This document shows positions 9,539 through 19,161 of a stretch of DNA of 64,000 nucleotides, piece by piece. Below the pieces are notes generated by a model that saw only the letters and a list, made by a program, of their open reading frames with translations, was not told the origin of the DNA and searched no databases. The DNA is taken from assembly GCA_030280995.1 (NCBI GenBank), contig JASXTE010000001.1, forward strand, positions 5,171,501 through 5,235,500, written 5' to 3'. The position numbers and the translations under genes are program-made. Source of the stretch: Hemileia vastatrix (lineage: Eukaryota; Basidiomycota; Pucciniomycetes; Pucciniales; Zaghouaniaceae). Each line of letters opens with the position of its first letter. Position 1 is the stretch's first letter.

Positions 9539-11767
9539 TCACAACCTCATGTGAAGCCTCCTTTCGTCTTCACCAGTCAACTCCAAACTGATTCCCAAAT
9601 CAAATTGATAACCAATTCTTGCCTGAAAATCCATCAAGAATGGCCCGCCCAAAACTGCTTTTACATTACCTTTAGCAATGTAAAAATGAACCTTCCCTGA
9701 GGCTCCTCCAACATCTAACTTCACAAACTCTGAAGTTCCAACCAATTCAGTGACATGGCCACCGATCCCTCTCAAATTTCCACCAATACCAGTTTTGATG
9801 GGGAGGCCCATATGAGTTGCCTCAAACAAAGAAATCAGGTTTATCTGAGAACCTGAATCCACCAATGCCCTTGCCTCCCTGCCATTCAGAGTGACATTGA
9901 CATATCCCAGAGGAGCAGAAAAATGAGTTTCCAACCCCTCACCAAACTTTTTAGCAGAATCACTAATGTATTCTACCTCACCAGAAGAAACCCTTCTCCT
10001 GGTCAACAACTTCTTCTGCCTATCAGCCAACCCTGGACTGATAGCATACAATTCCCCATAAGATAGGGAAACCTGACCCTGGTTCATCCTTTCCAGGACA
10101 GAGTCCATAACATTAACTTGACCAGACACTACTTGCCTCTCAAAGTGAGCTCTTTGCTTCACCACCTTGGTCCTAGAAGATTCTTGAGGACCAGAACCAC
10201 CAACAGATTTAACATTAACAGGAACCAAACCAGATCCCTCACCAGAACCTCTGACTCCAACAGGCTTTGGCAATGAAGCCAAAGGGACATACTCCTCGGA
10301 GTCAGAATCCACCTCCATTGGCATTGGCTCACCATTCAGGTCCAATGCACCAAAACTAGGGAGGCCCATGTCAGCCATACCTTTCTGCATCTTGTACAGC
10401 TCCTCTTTGCTGTACCTTTTCCTAGCTGCACTCAGCTTAGGATCACCCTTTGAGGTGTTTGGCTTTGGTTGGGCCTGAGAACTGCTCTTAGGCCTACCCA
10501 CCTTCCCTGCTTCCACATCATAAACACCAGCCAAGCATTCACCACTTGACTGTCCACCACAAGAATACAACTCCAAACCACCAAAAGAAGTATAAAAAGA
10601 GACCTTATTGACCTCCTTCCCCTTTCCCTTGACGTCCTCATCTACCTTAACAGAAGACTTCCCCTGATCAGGAATCTCCTCAAACCTTGGCCTCCTTTGA
10701 TTGAGACCACCCCTTCTCCTGACCAAATCAACAGGAGCCTGCCCCTCACTGGGCTTCACAAAAGATCCGTCAGGGAACTTAAAAACCCTGCCATCAAACT
10801 CCACTTTTCCTTCAGAAACATCTCTGTTCAGTGCCCAACAATCATTGGACCTGTGCCCCCTTCTACTGCAATAAGAGCAAACCCAAGGATCACTCCTACC
10901 AGCCCTCCTTTCAAAATATCTTGGCTGAGAAGGTGCCTTATTAACCTTCTTGCCCTCCTGGACAAAAATGTGCAGCTGTTTTGTCAGATCAGCCAGCTGC
11001 TCCACCATTGGGTCCCTCTCCTGTTTGGGAACCCGCACCAAATTCTTCTCCTCCTTCTTCTCCCTAACTTCCTCTTCAGCCAAAGCCTCACTGACTTTGC
11101 TGACATACTTGGCACACCCCTCCTGATAGGTGTCCACAGCCAATAACTTTAAATGGGCCTCAACAGCCTCCTTCACCTTATCCAAGGCAGGTGACTTCTG
11201 ATCCCCATTAGAAAGAGTTTTCATCAATTCCTTTCTTGAAAACTCCTTCAAAACATCCATCCTGACATCTCTAGCCAGGGCAGACCAAAAAACATCTTTG
11301 GCAGCATTTTCATGTGCCAGCTCCTCCACTTCCACCAAATATTCCACCACAGGATCAAACTGTAGCAGAAACTTTCTGTAACTATGTAAGTTACCAACAC
11401 CACCATAAGATTGCCATTCACTGACAACCTTGTTCAGATCCACCATAGTGAACCTGACACCCCATCTATCCACCATTTCCTTACACAACAATTTCCAATC
11501 CCTCTTCTTGTGGCCAGACATGGCCACAATCTCCTTCTCCACTGACCTATCACCAATGAAGAAGATAATCTGCTTCACCATGTCCAGGTAGGAAGCACCA
11601 TCCACTCCAGCAGCAGTTTCATACTTCTCTAGAAACCACTTGACATCCACCCCATTAAACTTGGTACCATCCCAAGTTTTAATTCTCACACACTCCCTAA
11701 CCATCACAGAAGGAGGACCATCCCCCCCACTGACAGTCACCACAGGAATAGAGGAACCAGAAGCCAT
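9539..11767 (-). CDS. gag: RT-A gag-protease fusion
   Basis: About 742 residues from ATG 11767 (MASGSSIP). The N-terminal half resembles the Gag of RT-B and RT-C (MVKQIIFFIGDRSVEKEIV, then a conserved Trp in DWKLL), the capsid-like region. A CCHC zinc knuckle CSYCSRRGHRSNDC lies near residues 292-306 and would bind genomic RNA. A retropepsin-like protease follows with catalytic ARALVDSGSQINLISL near residue 635 and a later AVLGGPFLMDF. The frame is intact, so Gag and protease may still be functional. Carrying protease on the gag ORF rather than pol is notable. The coding start is 71 bases inside the primer-binding site. Confidence 0.9.
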   Translation of the reverse strand: MASGSSIPVVTVSGGDGPPSVMVRECVRIKTWDGTKFNGVDVKWFLEKYETAAGVDGASYLDMVKQIIFFIGDRSVEKEIVAMSGHKKRDWKLLCKEMVDRWGVRFTMVDLNKVVSEWQSYGGVGNLHSYRKFLLQFDPVVEYLVEVEELAHENAAKDVFWSALARDVRMDVLKEFSRKELMKTLSNGDQKSPALDKVKEAVEAHLKLLAVDTYQEGCAKYVSKVSEALAEEEVREKKEEKNLVRVPKQERDPMVEQLADLTKQLHIFVQEGKKVNKAPSQPRYFERRAGRSDPWVCSYCSRRGHRSNDCWALNRDVSEGKVEFDGRVFKFPDGSFVKPSEGQAPVDLVRRRGGLNQRRPRFEEIPDQGKSSVKVDEDVKGKGKEVNKVSFYTSFGGLELYSCGGQSSGECLAGVYDVEAGKVGRPKSSSQAQPKPNTSKGDPKLSAARKRYSKEELYKMQKGMADMGLPSFGALDLNGEPMPMEVDSDSEEYVPLASLPKPVGVRGSGEGSGLVPVNVKSVGGSGPQESSRTKVVKQRAHFERQVVSGQVNVMDSVLERMNQGQVSLSYGELYAISPGLADRQKKLLTRRRVSSGEVEYISDSAKKFGEGLETHFSAPLGYVNVTLNGREARALVDSGSQINLISLFEATHMGLPIKTGIGGNLRGIGGHVTELVGTSEFVKLDVGGASGKVHFYIAKGNVKAVLGGPFLMDFQARIGYQFDLGISLELTGEDERRLHMRL

Positions 11768-11837
11768 TCCTCCAGTCCAAAACACCAAAAAGAGCCAACC
11801 AAAGCAAACAGAGATTCCAAAGAACTAGCAAGTTCTT

Positions 11838-11854
11838 CCCCATGTTGGGCGCCA
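11838..11854 (-). other. Primer-binding site of RT-A (tRNA-Lys type)
   Basis: The minus strand reads TGGCGCCCAACATGGGG four bases inside the 5' LTR. This matches the 3' end of lysine tRNA of the Lys1,2 class with one mismatch relative to the RT-B site (CGTGGGG). The tRNA identity is from knowledge of retroviral primer sites, not from a tRNA in this window. Confidence 0.75.
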
Positions 11855-11858
11855 GAAA

Positions 11859-12950
11859 TGTAGACAATCCTATAGTACTAGCTATAGGCCTTGACCAAGG
11901 GAGTTGGAGAAAAACCAGAGAGAAAATCCCCTGTCCCTTTAGAAAAATAGAGTGAGATTTACTTGCTAAAGTAAGTTGGTTCCTGTTTTGCTTAAGCCCC
12001 TTTTTAACACACTTGACTGCTTGATGAGCCAAGAAAGTAGTCCCCAGATAGACTACCAGACCAAAGAACTGAAATGTAGAACAAAGTCCACACCAGAGAC
12101 AGCAAAGATACTTGATGTAGGCTGCAAATCCACACCAGAGACAGCAATAATACTTGCTATAGCTTGCAAGACTACAGCAGAGAAACAGTTTCCAAAGTTA
12201 AGTTAAATGAAGAACTCACTTGCAACAAACACAGCCAATTGTGGCCAGAAAACAGTGAAAACTGAGTGAGGAACAATGATATCACCTCCGGATGGTTATA
12301 TGATGATTAAGGTTGCCCCAAACTGTCTTATTCACTATGTACACACAGACCACTAACTAAGAGCCCATGCGCACCCACCAATCTGGCACCTGTACCTGCC
12401 AGATTGCATAAAAAACCCTCCTGGAGCGCTCCCCAACCTCCTAAAACAGAGGCGGGCGGGCCCCCCGACGTCGGAGATGCCGCCTGAAGCGGCCCGGCCT
12501 CCCTGAAGCCAGAAAACCAATAAAAACCACTAATCTACTTAGAAAAATTAGCTACAACTACTAAAACCTTTAAAACACAGAATTTCACTATAACAACATT
12601 GAGACATGAAATATAGAGAAAAATTAGCTCTATCCAATGGTACTAAGCACTTAACCCTAAGACTTAAGGTTAGCCCTTAAAACACAAAAAACAAAATTAA
12701 ACAGCAATCTTTTATAAATGAAAAATGAGGAAATGACCCCTTAAAACTCAGAATATGAAAAATGTCTACAAGACATAAAATATAGAGAAAAACCAGGGCT
12801 ATCCAATGATAGTACCCACATACCCGCAGACCCAATATCTACGGAATAAAACCAGAAAAATACCAAATTCCTTAACAGATGTCAATTAAGACATGCACAA
12901 ACAGCGCCAAATCACACAACAAAGGCCCCTGCCAATGTTGGAAGACCACA
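11859..12950 (-). repeat. 5' LTR of RT-A
   Basis: A 1092-bp LTR with sense start TGTGGTCTTCC (12950) and sense end TGTCTACA (11859), the standard TG...CA ends. Followed on the sense strand by the primer-binding site. Nearly identical to 1-938. Confidence 0.93.
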
Positions 12951-13099
12951 CCGTTGAAAAATTCCTTGAGGCAGTCCTGGTTTATACTCGCACCGAGTAT
13001 AATAAACGAAAACAACTATTAACCACCTTGCAAAAAAACATGCAAGAGGCTTTCAATGACTGGGCTTTTTGCGTCCCTATCCTTGATGAGGCAGAATAA
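12951..13099 (+). pseudogene. aC1: C-terminal fragment of an antisense gene of RT-C, truncated by RT-A
   Basis: Directly after the RT-A LTR a frame of 48 codons runs to TAA 13097, with a Lys/Gln-rich helical segment (EYNKRKQLLTTLQKNMQEAF) like the tails of aA1, aA2 and aB. Its position ahead of aC2 mirrors the aA1-aA2 pair of RT-A, so RT-C probably also had two antisense genes and RT-A landed in the last exon of the first. The 5' part should lie left of the window. Assignment rests on position and composition, not on strong identity. Confidence 0.5.
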
Positions 13100-13601
13100 T
13101 AATAAAAATATCTTCTTTTGTATTTATTCCTTGTAATGTGTATAGAGCCTTGTAAAAAATGTAATATATTTATTTTTATTTTCACCTAACTTTCCTGTGA
13201 GAACTCTACAACTGCGAGATGAGTTTCCCCAAAAAAATATTATCCTTTTTCTAAGCAGCGCACCCTTCTACTAAGTGCCTATGAAAGATGAAACAACAAA
13301 TAATAATAAAAAATAACAACTTGAGATCATTGATACTTTCTATAGCAGCAAATACTTCCCCTGCGTCATATATGCATGTGCTCTCTTGAAATCTTCAGAT
13401 CTTTGCAATATATGACTTCCCTTGACTGAGACAGATTCGCCTTTCCTTGGGTCCTTCATTATGACAAAAATCTTTCACTTTCTTCTTAGAAATCATCCAG
13501 CACTCAAGTCAGACATGGCGCAACTGATGACTCCTCTATATTGCCATTGTTATCTGATAAATAGCCCACCTAATAACCAAGATCTCCTTCATCCAAATAT
13601 C
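13100..13601. other. Spacer between antisense genes aC1 and aC2
   Basis: AT-rich, no convincing gene or stem-loop copies. The last 180 bases are pyrimidine-rich and open in the aC2 frame, and probably represent its leader. Confidence 0.5.
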
Positions 13602-14009
13602 ATGACTCAATACTATACGGTTCCCAAAGATCAAGCGTGCTTGTTTTGTAAACGCCGCAACTTTCATTGTACATTTTCTAAACCTCGGGGGTATGCCTCC
13701 TTTAGAACTGCCTGTGACAATTGCTTTAGATAACACAAAACTTGCAATATCTCTCTAAACCAGAATACTCCTCAGCCTACTGGTTGTATTTGCTTTCTAC
13801 CTATCTCTACTAGTAGCGCTCCCATAACTACAACCACTAGTCCCACTATTTCTACTAATAATAATGTTCCTTATGAATCACCATCGCTTCCTAGTTTTCC
13901 CAGGCGCGAAATATCTATACATCCTAGCGCTACACCTTCTTCCACTCCAAGCTCTAATTCTTCTATACGCTCAGGCTCCACTACAGCTGCTCCTGACGCG
14001 GTTACCATT

Positions 14010-15189
14010 TGTCAGTATAGTCTAGTTTATAAGTATGATATAATAGTGTTTATTTATGGTCCTACTACTTATTGATAAATGATTTAGTGATTAAACCTTA
14101 GGGGAAGACTAATAAAATAGTTATACTCAAATAAAACTCACAATACTTGGATTTAAATGCATGCTAGTGGTGGAAAATAGATGAATAAAATATAGTTATA
14201 GCTTATATAAAGATAATATCAATTTATAATGGCTTTATAATATATTTATGAATGCTAATATTTGTATTGTAGTGTTTTTTTGAATTTTAGTAGGTGAATG
14301 ATGATAAATAACTGTCAAAATCCCTCCTTACTTATACCCAAATCCCCTGGAGTGCACAGACCTTCAATCCAGATGATGTCACTGCTATCCCCTGCAATTA
14401 CAGCACTGTGAGGGCCCATCACCTCCCCATGGCGTCCACTTCAAGCAGATTCAACACCCAGACCTCCAGTAAGGACCCTCCATCACAATTAATGACAACA
14501 CAGATCTATACCACAAATAGAAAATCCAGATAAAAGTGGATACCATAAAGAAACAGGTAAAATAAGCAATCAAAAAGAGATTTAATGAAAACCCAAAGCA
14601 TATAAAGGAAACAAATAAAATTTCCAAGCCCCCAATAACATCCCCAAGCATCCACATTAACCCAGAAATGACCTTCCAACCCATAAATCCGTGAATAACC
14701 ATTCAAGGAAGTAAATTAAGTTGTCCAAACTGAGTGTATGCGCCTGATATAGATGTCTATGCTCCTGTAGGCGTTGTGAGTCCACTGATTTTGTCCATAT
14801 TACCTAAAATAAGCAGAAAAACAAAGTTTATAGGCTATTAAGGGGCTAAAACCCACTTATATACCTAAATATACATAATATACTGCATATTTCACTGAAT
14901 ATGAGATTTATGTATACATATAAGCTTATGTATGTCAATAATTACTTCATATCACTTAAGATAAGTATATTATGACTCCATTAACACTTTAATAAGTATT
15001 ATTAGGCTATGGATAAGCTATTTAAACTACTATAATTTATATAATAGAGTAATAATTATATATATATATGTAATATAATCATATATATTATAATTTTAAC
15101 CTTATTTTTAAGATATAAGCTTAATTTACTTAAGGTTATCTTATTTTAAGCATAAGAAATACTCAGTCCTAGGGATATCTAGGCTGACA
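14010..15189 (-). repeat. Solo LTR of the RT-E family
   Basis: An 1180-bp unit starting TGTCAGTATAG and ending CTGACA on the plus strand, flanked by the 5-bp duplication CCATT (14005-14009 and 15190-15194). It is colinear with the RT-E 3' LTR (56479-57656) along its full length, with scattered substitutions and small indels. No internal sequence is present, so LTR-LTR recombination removed the element. It lies in exon 1 of aC2. Confidence 0.93.
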
Positions 15190-15455
15190 CCATTACTTCG
15201 CCATCAGCAAGCCCACAAAACGTATTAGCAAGTAAGTATCCTTCATTATACTTATGTTCTCCTTGCCAACTGACTCCTTGTCAGGCTTCAATGAATACAT
15301 CTCCCTGGGATGGGTTCCTATTCCTTTACCCTTTGTTCATTCCATGTGAATGTTTTCTAGACTTTGTCTTATATATGACACTATGTCTCTATCCTATTGT
15401 AACGCACCAGCTTTTTCTGATGCTGAACTTGAAGCTCGCTATACTCATATAGAAA

Positions 15456-15497
15456 CACAGGGGGAAAAAAATGAGGACTTGTAGGCAAGTCGTTTTT
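15456..15497 (+). repeat. Left terminal inverted repeat of the CACTA element
   Basis: 42 bp, perfectly inverted relative to 30273-30314. The inner part contains GGACTTGTAGGCAAGTC. Homology stops sharply after the TTTTT run. Confidence 0.95.
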
Positions 15498-16228
15498 CAG
15501 GTTTCCTGGAGTAATCTGTGGAGTAATCTCTTGATGCTAAATTTGATGTCTAGATATAGGTGTATAATTTGTTATCAATATCTGATAATTTATGGGAAAT
15601 CTCTACAACCAAACTTTTTTTCTTGGATGCAGATTTTGGAATGGAAAAATCTTTGAAACTCTAAAAAACAGATATAATCAAATTTCAGACAAGTTCAAAT
15701 AATATTCTTAACTTTCTTCATGAAAAATACAAATTATTTCTATTAAAAGACCAATAACAGGAAAAAGTGCCATGCTATGATTTATTAGAAAAAAAAGTCA
15801 AATATTATAACCTGTCATAATGTGTTTTACACTATTATTATTTTTTCATTAAACAAATGGATTACATATATTAAGGTAGAGATTCTTGTGCACTGAATTT
15901 ACTATATCTGAGCCATAAAAATGACCATGTCCACATCTTTTCTAAAGTTTATTTGGTGTTAAGTAATATTTGAAGTGTTTTCAAATTACAAACTAGCAAA
16001 CATAATCCAAGAGCTATTTTATAATTTTGATCAAGATTATTTTTCTTATTCTAATCAAGACAATTTGCCTTCAGCTAATGTCAAAAGGTTAGAAATTTTT
16101 TATGTTTCCTCAGTCAAATGATAGTATCAATTTTTTGATATCCTTATTTCTCCTACTTCAGAATTTTTTTTTTTAAGATTAATAATAAAACTGAAAAGTG
16201 TTTGCACTTTTAATATAGATATAGATTA
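15498..16228. other. Subterminal AT-rich DNA of the CACTA element
   Basis: No gene recognised. Contains T-rich and A-rich stretches only; transposase N-terminal coding sequence is not visible here. Confidence 0.5.
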
Positions 16229-16618
16229 GGCGCTTTCACGTGCAGCAAAGAGTTGCAGCAACAGTTTGCTGCACGTGACAGCGCCTTCTCCCTGGCTATG
16301 GTCAGATAGACCATAACATTAAGTTATGGTCTATCTGAACAAGCCAAGGCGAGGAAAAAAAAGGTCACGTACAGCAAAGTATCGCTGTGATACTTTGCTG
16401 CACGTGACAAGTAATGGTTTAGGTGGCCAAGTCAAATGGACCATATCATAAAACAGATATGGTTCATTTGACCCAGCCTTTGGTGGCTAGCTGCTGGTCA
16501 CATGCAGCAAAGTGTCTCAGAGATACTTTGCTGCACGTGACTTAGTAGCAGGCACCAATCCTGGCTCAAAAATGAGCCATAAGAAATTGAATGTTTGATT
16601 AATATAGCAAAAATACGT
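16229..16618. repeat. Alternating palindrome array in the CACTA element
   Basis: Three near-perfect palindromes of one type (arms TCACGTGCAGCAAAG or variants; 16236-16278, 16365-16408, 16498-16540), spaced 129 and 133 bases, alternate with two palindromes of another type (arms TCAGATAGACCATAAC at 16302-16338; GTCAAATGGACCATATC at 16431-16471). A further B-type palindrome (28064-28105) and a weak A-like one (about 27998-28040) lie on the far side of RT-B. Candidate transposase-binding or structural repeats. Confidence 0.85.
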
Positions 16619-17725
16619 TGTGGTAGCCTAAAGTTTAGTACGGCACCTAAGTACGTAAATGTAGTTATTACGGCGTGCAAGATTGGCGTTATTATTTTTT
16701 ATAAAAGGGTTTTATTTAATTTATTGGAGTTTTAAATATGAAGAAATTGGTCACGAGCAAATGCCTACACGAAAACAATTTATTTTGCGGAGAAAACTTA
16801 TTTTTATGGTCTAAAAAATTTATAAGTATCAAGTCAAGTCACTCAAGAACCTTGGGAAATTTTCCCAGAATTTTTACTATTTTTCTTATATTTTTAAATT
16901 AATTTTAAAGTTTTATAGAAATATTTACGTTTTCAAAAATTACTTAACTTTGATGAATTTTCACGGGGTAATTAGAGCTGCGCAGACTACGAAAATTAGT
17001 TTGGTATGTAAAGGGGAAGTAGCTCTATTATGTGTAATTTTTCTAGATTTTTTTATTATAGTTTGAAGGTTCTAATTGAGTCTGGAAGTCCAGACGGACT
17101 CCGCTTTGACTCCGTACGGACTCCGTACGGGCTCCGGATTGACTCTGGAAGAGCTCTGGAGGGGAAAACTTAGGCACGTGACTAGGAATACTTAAGCGCT
17201 TCTCAAACTCGAAATTGAAGGGGGGACACATCATACAGCTTAATCATTAACCACCACAGTCTCATTTTTTATTACTCAACAAATTAAATAAGTTATAATA
17301 CCCTTATAACATTTATTATTTATACATAACATTTTAGAAATACAATTCAACAATTTAAATCACACTTCATATAGGGTATCTTTAGAAAGGTCTTCGTCGC
17401 TGGGACTTGATTATTGCTGTCTCATAAAAATTCAAATTATTATAAAAACATAAAAGTCAATCTTTACAGATCTTTCACTGGTACACCTTAATTGTTGTTA
17501 TCAGTATTTCTTTCTCAACAGCCACTTTCTTTTAATCTCAATAAGCGTTAAATATTTTATAGTTTCATTATTTTCATCAATCAGATCCAAGTAGATTAGT
17601 TAGCTTAGTGATTTAGAATTCCCATTTTGTTATTTTATTGGAAGGACGGGGTTTTCAGCTAAATCCACATATCTCCTCCGGATTCTGCTTACAGCAAGGC
17701 GACTGTAAGAGTTTACCTTACCATA
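16619..17725 (+). repeat. 5' LTR of RT-B
   Basis: 1107 bp, TGTGGTAGCC...TTACCATA. Positions about 17090-17145 hold short GC-rich repeats of CGGACTCCGTA type. The LTR ends in TA rather than CA. Confidence 0.93.
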
Positions 17726-17727
17726 GT

Positions 17728-17750
17728 TGGCGCCCAACGTGGGGTTCGAA
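17728..17750 (+). other. Primer-binding site of RT-B, tRNA-Lys type, extending into the T arm
   Basis: Two bases after the LTR the sequence reads TGGCGCCCAACGTGGGG followed by TTCGAA. The first part is the known tRNA-Lys1,2 primer site; the following TTCGAA looks like the complement of a T loop, so pairing may extend to about 23 bases. Confidence 0.8.
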
Positions 17751-17899
17751 ATCTCTAGCTTTTTCTAGGACTTACTTGGATCTAGGACTTTCTTAGCCTG
17801 CAAGAGGCTTATTCTCTGGAACTCAAATTGGATTTTTGTTATTGGCCTGCAAGAGGCTTGTTATTTTAACGGTTGTTAACGCTTTTCTTATGTTTTGGG
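17751..17899 (+). other. RT-B leader with a repeated GCCTGCAAGAGGC hairpin
   Basis: GCCTGCAAGAGGC occurs twice (about 17799-17811 and 17846-17858). Each can form a 4-bp stem GCCT/AGGC with a 5-nt loop, resembling the element's other stem-loops. Candidate packaging or dimerisation signal by position only. Confidence 0.5.
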
Positions 17900-19105
17900 A
17901 TGTCTTCTACTAGTGGAACTGCTGTGTTGGCTGCTGGTGTACCTGTTAAGGCATCAGTAAGGATTGTATCTTGGGTTGGGCCCAAGTTTTCTGAAGATGA
18001 TTTAGAAGGATTTTTACATAGGTATGAAACTGCAGCTGCGATTGATGGTGCTTTACCTTTGGATATGGTGAAGCAGATTAGGTTCTTTATTTTGGACAGA
18101 GAGGTGGAAAAGGAGGTTATTTCTATGGATGGTTATAAAGATCAAGATTGGAGAAAGCTCAAGATGGAAATGGGAAAAAGGTGGCCAAAAGTTTATTCAT
18201 TAGAGGATCTAAAGGATATAGCTAGGAAATGGGAATCAAAAGGTGGTGTAACATCTCTGCATCAGTATCATCAGTTTATGGTTGAATTTCAGGTGGTTCT
18301 GGATTATTTGTTGGAGTATGAAATTTTATTTCATGATAATGCATCAAAGTATATTTTTTGGGATGCTATGGGGGAAAAGGTTAAGAAAGATGTTTTGATG
18401 GTGCTTATTAATGCGAATTTAATGAAGGATCTTCCCGATGGAGAAACTATGATTCCTGGTATGGAGGTGCTAAAGAAGGTTATTTTGGAACATCTGGATA
18501 CTCATAACTCTGTTGATTTGGACTCTGGAGAAGACACTGAGGTCGCTCAAGAGATAGAAGAGGATGGTTTAAAAGAACTAGTTTCTGATGAAATTTTGGA
18601 TTCAGCCATTCCTGAAGATTTCGTCCAGCCTGAAGATATTATTTTTGTTGACTCTTCTGTTTGGAAAGAAGAGATTTTTGAAGATGAAGATATTGTTGTC
18701 ATTAATGACAAAATTTTGGATGATGGGGATAATTTTGTTTTGGATAATTTGGAATTTGATTTAGAGGAATATTTACCTCAGGTTTTGTCTTCAAAAGCGG
18801 AGACTGTCTGCGATTCAGATGTGGATATGGTTTATGAATCTGGTAAATGTATGGTGGATTTGTTTCAATCTCAGGAAGAGATTTTTATGGAGGATATGGT
18901 TTTCCCTGCCCTAATAAAGAGTGTAGTGGCATTTGATAATAGAGTGCATAAATTGGATGCACTCATGTTTTGGAAAAGGGCTGTTTATTTTTTATGTCCA
19001 ATGGTAGGACAAATTATGGGGGTTTATTTTTGGGTTTTATGGAATCGGTGGATAAGCCCTTGGGGCAAAATTATGGATTATCTCCAGGGGATATCAAGAA
19101 TTTAA
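17900..19105 (+). CDS. gag: RT-B Gag (short form)
   Basis: About 401 residues from ATG 17900 (MSSTSGTAVLAAG); an upstream in-frame extension lacks ATG. The first 220 residues align with RT-A Gag (YETAAAIDGALPLDMVKQIR; DWRKLKMEMGKRW), the capsid-like part. The remainder is acidic (many Glu/Asp, about residues 230-330) and ends with an aromatic-rich segment. There is no CCHC knuckle and no DSG/DTG protease motif, both present in RT-A. RNA packaging and Gag processing would need other proteins or a different mechanism. Confidence 0.88.
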   Translation: MSSTSGTAVLAAGVPVKASVRIVSWVGPKFSEDDLEGFLHRYETAAAIDGALPLDMVKQIRFFILDREVEKEVISMDGYKDQDWRKLKMEMGKRWPKVYSLEDLKDIARKWESKGGVTSLHQYHQFMVEFQVVLDYLLEYEILFHDNASKYIFWDAMGEKVKKDVLMVLINANLMKDLPDGETMIPGMEVLKKVILEHLDTHNSVDLDSGEDTEVAQEIEEDGLKELVSDEILDSAIPEDFVQPEDIIFVDSSVWKEEIFEDEDIVVINDKILDDGDNFVLDNLEFDLEEYLPQVLSSKAETVCDSDVDMVYESGKCMVDLFQSQEEIFMEDMVFPALIKSVVAFDNRVHKLDALMFWKRAVYFLCPMVGQIMGVYFWVLWNRWISPWGKIMDYLQGISRI

Positions 19106-19161
19106 TTCCTCCGAAATGAGGATAAACTACCTAAACTCGGCTGAAATTTTTTTTTATTGTT

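Larger units (their letters stand above)
1..12950 (-). mobile_element. RT-A: Ty3/gypsy LTR retrotransposon, nearly intact, left LTR cut by window edge
   Basis: On the minus strand the order is 5' LTR (11859-12950), primer-binding site, gag-protease ORF, pol ORF, a 4.2-kb 3' region and a 3' LTR (1-938, incomplete). The two LTRs align at a constant offset of 12012 bases, and I count only about nine substitutions over 938 bases, so insertion was recent. The full element would be about 13.1 kb. The 3' region carries two plus-strand genes (aA1, aA2) and many small hairpins. The right flank (12951 on) is the tail of an antisense gene of the older RT-C, so RT-A inserted into RT-C. The left target-site duplicate lies outside the window. 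Confidence 0.93.

Noticed and set aside
9372..9554. Plus-strand short frame in the RT-A gag-pol gap
   Set aside because: No relative in RT-B/RT-C, and it overlaps the gag end; probably chance.
10697..11146. Plus-strand open frame opposite RT-A gag
   Set aside because: No start context, no cysteine cluster, not conserved in RT-B or RT-C; a shadow of gag.
14451..14702. Short hydrophobic frames inside the RT-E LTR and solo LTR
   Set aside because: Present in both LTR copies but frameshifted between them (compare 56889-57175); no evidence of coding selection.
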